Below are positions 58,646 to 64,000 of a DNA stretch of 64,000 nucleotides, piece after piece (within the stretch, counting starts at the first letter, position 1; the number at the start of each line of letters is the position of its first letter). The notes under the pieces were generated by a model. The model made no database searches. It was not told the origin of the DNA and saw only the letters and a program-made list of their open reading frames with translations. The translations under genes were made by a program, and so were the position numbers. This DNA comes from Luteimonas abyssi (GTDB lineage Bacteria; Pseudomonadota; Gammaproteobacteria; Xanthomonadales; Xanthomonadaceae). The stretch lies in the NCBI RefSeq assembly GCF_001482195.1, contig NZ_KQ759763.1:3412024-3476023 (forward strand). Reading direction: 5' to 3'.

Positions 58646-59167
58646 CTAGCGCTCGTCTGAAGGAGGCGCCCAGTGGATCTCGATACCTGCATTGGAGAAG
58701 GCGACCGAAGCGGCGTATAAACGTGATTCGTGGCGTCCGGTGTAGTGCGACCGCAGAGGGTTAGATGCATCGACGTTGATGAAAAAGCCCAAGGGATAGT
58801 CGAGCGCATCGAACATCTCGTCCAGCTTGGCGAAATCATCGGTGGCATCGGCGACGCGGGCAGCACGCTTGATCGCCCAGACGGCGAAGTTGTTCTCGCG
58901 CACGCTCGTTTTCGATTGGGACGTGGGCACGTGCAACACGATGTCCGGTCGCTGGAACGCGTTGTGACGTCCGCTCTTTTGGTACTCCATCTCCAAGATT
59001 GCACCGGGCGCAGGCCAGCCCTGCCGATCGAATTCGGACTGCAGCGCGCAATAGAACCGGCCGTGATACCCCCGCTCGGTGGCGTAGAAGCGCGGTTCGC
59101 GCACCATATTGAACGCGGCGCGGGTAGCTTCAACCACTAGAGATCGAATCGGCGTCGGGCTGCTCAT
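58646..59167 (-). CDS. Nuclease-fold-like protein, partner of the DUF6615-like gene
   Basis: 173 residues. The pattern Glu31 (ATERGYHGRFYCALQ), Asp75 (RPDIVLHVP) and a strand ending WAIKR is that of a small PD-(D/E)xK domain, but the Glu of E-x-K is Ala98 (A-I-K), so catalysis may be lost or different. The start ATG 59167 shares one base with the stop of the upstream gene (TAATG), which implies coupling and 1:1 production. No family name can be given with confidence. Confidence 0.55.
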   Translation of the reverse strand: MSSPTPIRSLVVEATRAAFNMVREPRFYATERGYHGRFYCALQSEFDRQGWPAPGAILEMEYQKSGRHNAFQRPDIVLHVPTSQSKTSVRENNFAVWAIKRAARVADATDDFAKLDEMFDALDYPLGFFINVDASNPLRSHYTGRHESRLYAASVAFSNAGIEIHWAPPSDER

Positions 59168-59991
59168 TAGGAAGACCACGCACGCCCGATCGACTGCTTA
59201 GGCGCTGCCGCCTCCGTCCCTAAGCTCGGGTTTTCATGGACTACGATCACGCGCGAGAGATCGGGTGGCAGTTCCGCTTCGGCGGCTTCCGGCGCCTCGC
59301 CTAGGCGTTTCCGGTTACTCATCAGTCGCGCCACGTGAGCAGGAGGGTCTTCGAGCAGGCGAGCGTTTCCATCCAGGTGCTCGCGGGCGAAGGCGGCGGC
59401 GCGAGTGGGCAAATCGCCACCTCCATAGCGTGAGCAACACACCAAGCAATGGAACGGCACCATGAGCGGTGCGACAGCGCCAAGTGTCGTCATCGGATTC
59501 AGCGCCTTAAGCGCCGGCGCCGATGCCGCCGCCATCCCCCACAGCGAGTGACTCGTTGGGTACGTGCCGCATTTCCATATCGGCACCGGCGTCGTGCCAG
59601 CTGGCCACGTGCTATACAGAGCGAAGATCGGAGTAGCCTGGACGAGCGCAGAGGCGTTGATCAGCTTGTCGACTTGGGCAACGCCTTTGGTCACCTTGTG
59701 CAGCGACGGAAAGTACGTAGCCCCGATCTTCATTTTTTTGGACTGTATCCGGTAGCCGAACGAGAGCCCGGATGGTCCCGTAAACCACAGCTCCCAGTCC
59801 GCCCCATTGACGGCTTCCTGCATCTTGCTGAACGCGTCGACGGTATAGCCACCGGTCGTGGCACCCTTCGCGAGCGCGAGCACAATGCCGTCGGTCAGGG
59901 ACTCCTCGTTATACGAACACGATAGCTTTGCGGCGTCACTGAGCGTTCGCCACACCCTTCGACTCTGCTTCTGGACCACCGAACACAGCAT
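59167..59991 (-). CDS. DUF6615-like protein
   Basis: 274 residues. EESLTDGIVLALAKG, then SKMQEAVNGADWELWFTGPS and YRIQSKKMKIGATYFPSL, then QVDKLINASALVQATPIFAL match the layout I associate with DUF6615: E, GADWE, Q-x-KK and an LI-x-x-A run. The set Glu30, Asp65, Gln83 and Lys85 could be a nuclease-like site. The start is ATG 59991, with AAGGAG 8 nt upstream; the frame is open to 60150 but Arg/Pro-rich. A HCLVCC segment may hold a metal. Encoded with the gene at 58646. Confidence 0.6.
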   Translation of the reverse strand: MLCSVVQKQSRRVWRTLSDAAKLSCSYNEESLTDGIVLALAKGATTGGYTVDAFSKMQEAVNGADWELWFTGPSGLSFGYRIQSKKMKIGATYFPSLHKVTKGVAQVDKLINASALVQATPIFALYSTWPAGTTPVPIWKCGTYPTSHSLWGMAAASAPALKALNPMTTLGAVAPLMVPFHCLVCCSRYGGGDLPTRAAAFAREHLDGNARLLEDPPAHVARLMSNRKRLGEAPEAAEAELPPDLSRVIVVHENPSLGTEAAAPKQSIGRAWSS

Positions 59992-60927
59992 GCACCTGCT
60001 CCTTGGCGACGGGGGCACCGCGCGATCTCGGGCTCCGCAGCAATAACGTACGGGATTCGACGTAGGCGCACCTGCGCCTCCTAACCGAGCATGCCGATCA
60101 GGGCTACAGCAGGCAACCAGAGGCCCGGAGTCAGCTCCTCTAAAGCTCAATCTTAGGTCATGATGGTGCAGGGCAAAAGATGCCCCAAGCCAAACTTGTC
60201 TAGAGTCGGCTCACGCTGGTCTCCCCATGCCCGTACTAGGGCGACCGCATCCGTGCCCCGGTGAAGCCGGCTTCCGCGCTCGACGGACGCTGCCCGCGCG
60301 GCTTGGCGATGAACTCGAACACCGTGGGATATGGGATGCGGATCCTGATGAAGCATCTTGGCAAGCGGTTTAACGGTAGTCGACCAACAGTTGGTCCAAG
60401 CCGAACCGTTAGTGGCGCGGCTTAGCTCAGGTGTTTGCGAGGGAGATGCCCGCTGCTAGCCAAGAGCGGACATTGGCACGCAGTTCAAGGCGATAACTAG
60501 TGATGAATTTGGCCCACTCTGTCGACTACGATCCTAGCCACTACGGACTTTCGATAATTTAGGCGCCGATTCGGAGAAGGACAGTAGTTTAGCAACTTTG
60601 CAATGAAGCGCTCCAAGAGCGGCTTCTAGAAGCTGCTTTTAGGAAACTCCCAGATTATGGAATCTCGTTCTCGGAAAAACCCATACTTTGAGGTGTTTTT
60701 ACTCCCCCGCCTTGGGAGCCCCCGATCCCAAGCAACTGACTCGCCAGCGCGAGCGCCCCCAGTTGGTAGGTAAACCTACAGTCCGCATGTCGCAGCCAGA
60801 ACGCCGTACCTTCCCGCAACGCATTCACGAAGCATCACCACCACTGTCCCCGCGTCCGTGGTGCGACCGCGCGCAGCCGCCGGGCATGGCATCGTGATCG
60901 CATGTCCGATGCGTCGCACCGCACCCG
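59992..60927. other. Gene-poor right part of the accessory block
   Basis: About 0.94 kb. The lowest-GC part of the window (for example 60490-60700). No convincing frame on either strand; 60153-60356 minus is open but without family likeness. A hairpin CTTGGGA/TCCCAAG lies at 60712-60739 in its right part. No transposase or integrase remnant could be identified. The last ~80 bp look like core sequence leading to the PAP2 gene. Confidence 0.5.
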
Positions 60928-61551
60928 ATGAGCTGGGCCTGGCTGGTCCCGCCCGGCGAAGCCAAATTGATCCTGCCGGCGGCCGTCCTGCTCGGTCTGC
61001 CGCTGCTGCTGCGTCGCGACAGCCGGAACGGGGTGTTGGGCTGGTGGGCAGGTCTGGGCCTGGCGACCGCGCTCACGGCGGTCAGCAAGATCGCGTTCTA
61101 CGGGTGGGGCACCGGCATCCGCGCATGGGACCTCACCTGTTTCAGCGGGCACACCGTGATCGCCCTGGCGTTCTGGCCGGTGGCGCTGGCCCTGTGCGTC
61201 CCGGCGACCTGCGGAACCCGGCGCCGGCTCGCGGCCGCGGCGGGGTGGGCCTTCGGCGGGCTGATCGGAATCTCGCGCGCGACGCTGGGCACGCACCCGT
61301 GGTCGGAAGTGATCGCCGGGGCGCTGCTCGGTGGCGGCGTCGCCTGGATGGCATTGCGCCTGCTCGGTCGGCATGCGCTGCCATGGCCTTGGCCCGCGCT
61401 GCTGGTGGCCGCCGGCCTGGCCGCGGCGTTGGCCGGCCTGGATCGCAAATTGCCCTACTTCAACAGCGAGCGCTGGTTCGCCGAGACCGGACAGGCGCTG
61501 TCGGGCCAGGATCGGCCCACCGACCGCCGCGCCTGGCGCCGCGAACGCTGA
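60928..61551 (+). CDS. PAP2-family membrane phosphatase
   Basis: 207 residues, about five helices. The catalytic motifs are KIAFYGWGTG (motif 1 variant), CFSGHTVIALAFWPV (S-G-H) and GISRATLGTHPWSEVIAG (S-R-x(5)-H). PAP2 enzymes dephosphorylate undecaprenyl-PP or lipid phosphates. In motif 3 the final Asp is Glu (SEV). First core-like gene to the right of the accessory block. Confidence 0.82.
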   Translation: MSWAWLVPPGEAKLILPAAVLLGLPLLLRRDSRNGVLGWWAGLGLATALTAVSKIAFYGWGTGIRAWDLTCFSGHTVIALAFWPVALALCVPATCGTRRRLAAAAGWAFGGLIGISRATLGTHPWSEVIAGALLGGGVAWMALRLLGRHALPWPWPALLVAAGLAAALAGLDRKLPYFNSERWFAETGQALSGQDRPTDRRAWRRER

Positions 61552-61731
61552 TCTCGCCATGGCGGCCTATGCGGTCACCCGGCGCGCGTGACCGGTGTCG
61601 CACCCCAGCGGGACTGCATGGTAGATTGCGCACGCTTGCCGCCCGGGCGCGTGGTCCACGCTTGATCGGGGGACGGCACGAAGACCGGGCGGCATGGAGC
61701 CGATCCGGCTTGTGACAGGGGACGCTACATC

Positions 61732-61914
61732 ATGCTCTGGTTTTTGCTTGGCATGTCGGTCGGTACTTGCCTCGGGGCGCTCGTGGTCGGCATCTGCCGC
61801 GCGTCCAGCGCCCAGGACGACCGCGCCCGGGACGACGACGCTCAATCGCACACGACCGAACGCCCCGGCGAAGGGTCGCAGGACGACTCGGCCCCGCGCC
61901 TGATGCGCCTGTAG
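61732..61914 (+). CDS. Small single-helix membrane protein
   Basis: 60 residues. MLWFLLGMSVGTCLGALVVG is one helix, followed by a polar, acidic tail; similar in shape to DUF3789-like proteins. GGGGA lies 12-13 nt upstream. Too short to be sure. Confidence 0.45.
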   Translation: MLWFLLGMSVGTCLGALVVGICRASSAQDDRARDDDAQSHTTERPGEGSQDDSAPRLMRL

Positions 61915-62038
61915 CCGTCTGGCGCCGGCGCTGCCTCGGCACCGCCGCAAATCGCACCCCCACAACACGCCGCAGGCATCGCAAGCCGCCTGGGCCGGTG
62001 CGTGCCCGGCCGGACGGCATCGCGCTTGTCCGCGCCGA

Positions 62039-63274
62039 CTAGCCCCGACCGTGCGGAAACACCGGCTGCCCGCCGGAGAACAGGCTGCTCGCCTTCGCCG
62101 CCAGCCGGCGCGCGATCCGCCCGACCCGACGGTCGAGGCGCTGCCACAGCGCCGATTCGCGTCCCACCCGGACCCACAGGAACGTGCCGGCGATCGCCAG
62201 CGCGAGGCAGGCGACCCCGGCCACCACAAGACGCACGCCCGACAGGGGCACGTGCGGCGCCGCCAGGATGACCGCATTGCCGATCAGGAAGTAGGCGAAG
62301 GTGTGCCGTCCGACGAAATCGAACACCCGGGCCCGCCCGAGTTTCGACCAGACCGTCGCCACCCCCATCAGGGCCAGCGAGAACAATGTGCCGTAGGCGT
62401 AGTAGGCCGGGTGGTTCTGCCGGCGGTAGGCGTTGATGTCGACCATCCGCTCGGCGAACCCGTGGGCGCCGACGGCCGCTACCTGCTGCGCGATCACCGC
62501 CACCGCCGCCGCCAGCAGCAGGGCGAGCACGACCGCGTCGCGTCGCCGCGTCCGCACTCGGTCCGCACGGCCGTAGAACACCGAGCCGCACAGCATGCCG
62601 GCCGAGAGCAGCATCAGGCTGTGCACCAGGCTGGGCCCGAAAGTGTCGCCGATGCCGGTCACGAAGCCGACGATGTGATGGAGCGGGAACGGCGCCGCGG
62701 GCAGCCCGCCGATCGCCGCCCCCCAGGCGACGGCGAACAGCGTCGCCGCCAGTGGCGCGAGTGCACCCCAGCGCACCCGCGCCAGCACGATCAACGGCAG
62801 CGCCAGCAGCATGAAGAAATAGAACTTGTAGATCGTGGCGAACAGCGCCGGTGCGATCAGCACCACCGCGCCACCAAGATGCACGGCGCTGTTGCGGCCG
62901 GCGACGAAGCCCAGCGCCGCCAGAAACACGAACGCCGCGTAGCAGAAGGCCGCACGCTTGAACGCGGCCGAGGCCGTCGACTCGAGCGCGGGACGCCCCG
63001 CGTCGCGGGCCTGGACGAACTTGCGCACGTACACGAGTTCAAGCATCACGCCGAACAGGACGATCAGCGTCGGCGTGGCGGCACGGGTGATCGCCTTGCG
63101 CACGAGATCGAGGTCGCCGGTGCCGAGGTCGCCGGTGAAGTTGAGCACCACGTGCGACAGCAGGGCCAGCGTCACCGCCACGAAGCGATAGCGGTCCAGC
63201 GAGGCGACGCGCGACGGCGACGCCGGCGCATTCGATCCCACCCCTGCGCCCGGGCCGACGACGGCAGCGCTCAT
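62039..63274 (-). CDS. Acyltransferase/OpgC-like membrane protein
   Basis: 411 residues with about ten helices. After a Ser/Gly-rich N terminus comes SLDRYRFVAVTLALLSHVVL, close to the acyltransferase_3 first helix (R...H). The rest is hydrophobic with short loops (PLHHIVGFVTGIGDTFGPSL, RHTFAYFLIGNAVILAAPHV). The overall match to the family is loose. The start is ATG 63274; an upstream in-frame ATG would add 14 residues. A role in capsule or exopolysaccharide decoration is suggested by the sugar-phosphate isomerase next to it. Confidence 0.65.
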   Translation of the reverse strand: MSAAVVGPGAGVGSNAPASPSRVASLDRYRFVAVTLALLSHVVLNFTGDLGTGDLDLVRKAITRAATPTLIVLFGVMLELVYVRKFVQARDAGRPALESTASAAFKRAAFCYAAFVFLAALGFVAGRNSAVHLGGAVVLIAPALFATIYKFYFFMLLALPLIVLARVRWGALAPLAATLFAVAWGAAIGGLPAAPFPLHHIVGFVTGIGDTFGPSLVHSLMLLSAGMLCGSVFYGRADRVRTRRRDAVVLALLLAAAVAVIAQQVAAVGAHGFAERMVDINAYRRQNHPAYYAYGTLFSLALMGVATVWSKLGRARVFDFVGRHTFAYFLIGNAVILAAPHVPLSGVRLVVAGVACLALAIAGTFLWVRVGRESALWQRLDRRVGRIARRLAAKASSLFSGGQPVFPHGRG

Positions 63275-63376
63275 GTGCGCGGTCCGCCGCGGACGGCCGG
63301 CATGGACCCCGCCCACGTCGCCCGTCGTGCCCGCGGCGGGTCTGACCGGACGCCTTCTTCCACCGCAGGACGCGGA

Positions 63377-64000
63377 CTATTTCTTGAACACACCGACCAG
63401 CGCCTCCTGATCGAACACCAGCAGCGCCGAGATGCGCTGCCGCTCCATCAGCACCAGCGCATCCTCGACCCGGGTGCCCACCGTCACCCGGACCGGATCG
63501 CGCACCATCAGGTCGGCGGCGCGGCGATCGAAGAGATCCTTGCCGTAGCGCTCCATGCCGCGGCGCACGTCGCCGTCGGTGATGATCGCCCAGCCGTCGT
63601 CGCCGGTGCGCACGATGGCGAGGCCCAGGCTGGAACGGGTGATCGCGTTGATCACGTCCATGATCCCCATGCCCTCCTCCACCAGCGGCAGGGTGCCGCC
63701 GGTCATCTCGTGCTCGACCCGGCTCAGCAGCCGCCGCCCCAGCGAGCCGCCGGGATGGAAGCGGGCGAAGTTCTCGGGCTTGAAGTTGCGCGCCTTCATC
63801 AGCGTCACCGCCAGCGCGTCGCCCATCGCCAGCGTCGCGGTGGTCGACGAGGTCGGCGCGAGCTGCAGCGGGCAGGCTTCGCGGTCCACGCGGACGTCGA
63901 GGTGGCAATCCGCCGCGCGCGACAGCGTCGAGGCCGGATTGCCGGAGATCGCGACCAGGAAGTTGCCGTTGTCGCGCAGGAACGGCAGCAGCTTGACCAC
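63377..64000 (-). CDS. kdsD: D-arabinose 5-phosphate isomerase KdsD/KpsF (partial)
   Basis: The last 207 codons are present; the N terminus lies beyond the window. End of the SIS domain with CPLQLAPTSSTTATLAMGDA, the family hallmark, then KARNFKPENFARFHPGGSLG and two CBS domains (LPLVEEGMGIMDVINAITR and ISALLVFDQEALVGVFKK). It converts ribulose 5-phosphate to arabinose 5-phosphate for KDO synthesis. It could be the capsule-locus paralogue (KpsF); the neighbours do not decide. Confidence 0.9.
   Translation of the reverse strand: MVKLLPFLRDNGNFLVAISGNPASTLSRAADCHLDVRVDREACPLQLAPTSSTTATLAMGDALAVTLMKARNFKPENFARFHPGGSLGRRLLSRVEHEMTGGTLPLVEEGMGIMDVINAITRSSLGLAIVRTGDDGWAIITDGDVRRGMERYGKDLFDRRAADLMVRDPVRVTVGTRVEDALVLMERQRISALLVFDQEALVGVFKK

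Noticed and set aside
60153..60356. 67-codon minus-strand frame as a transposase fragment
   Set aside because: No DDE or HTH pattern and no inverted repeats near it.

Overview
The window is high-GC gammaproteobacterial chromosome of Xanthomonadaceae/Lysobacteraceae type (Lysobacter, Luteimonas or a relative). This is inferred from gene content, the very GC-rich third codon positions, a Xanthomonas-type sRNA next to polA and a Xanthomonadaceae-style REP hairpin; no rRNA or tRNA gene is present to fix the genus. Most of it is ordinary core genome. About 7 kb (roughly 53.7-60.9 kb) is a lower-GC accessory block.

Layout. 1-3.1 kb: hemH (partial), a SYLF lipid-binding protein and the tatABC operon. 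3.1-9.8 kb: a membrane protein/glutamine amidotransferase pair, an alpha/beta hydrolase divergent from its probable MarR regulator, a PhzF-like isomerase, a gene-free stretch with a structured repeat, and an orphan GspE-type ATPase divergent from glyQ. 9.8-19 kb: glyQ, glyS and the outer-membrane assembly pair tamA-tamB. 19.3-22.8 kb: a three-gene operon of a membrane acyltransferase-like protein and two tandem serine beta-lactamase-fold hydrolases. 22.8-24.1 kb: a 1.35-kb gene-free region with two more copies of the structured repeat and an sX13-family sRNA directly downstream of polA. 24.1-34.5 kb: polA, a DUF2782 lipoprotein, a Gfo/Idh oxidoreductase, an M29-like peptidase with a 53-residue peptide gene in front of it, a BNR-repeat lipoprotein, a DUF2007 protein and tex.

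34.5-48 kb: small membrane proteins and lipoproteins, a LytTR regulator divergent from an acyltransferase, CDF and MFS transporters flanking a Fur box, mnmG, a likely ncRNA with a very strong terminator, a Tyr/Gly-rich lipoprotein, a threonine/serine dehydratase and small hydrolase-like genes. 48.2-53.6 kb: a compact biotin operon (bioB, small membrane gene, bioF, EamA transporter, bioH, bioC) in which all junctions overlap.

53.7-60.9 kb: accessory block. One part is a beta-family protein, an sce7726-family nuclease-like protein, an XRE regulator, an ImmA/IrrE metallopeptidase and a PIN-like protein, tied together by shared promoter words and a palindromic operator; it looks like a regulated defence or stress cassette. 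Next come an Hsp70 C-terminal remnant, a translationally coupled DUF6615-like/nuclease-like pair, and about 0.9 kb with no recognisable gene. 60.9-64 kb returns to core-like sequence: a PAP2 phosphatase, a small membrane protein, an acyltransferase-like membrane protein and a KdsD/KpsF sugar-phosphate isomerase (partial).

The most interesting items are the accessory cassette, the ~145-bp structured repeat family that keeps a Shine-Dalgarno and ATG inside a conserved fold, the peptide/M29 peptidase pair, the sX13-like RNA and the unassigned ncRNA next to mnmG.
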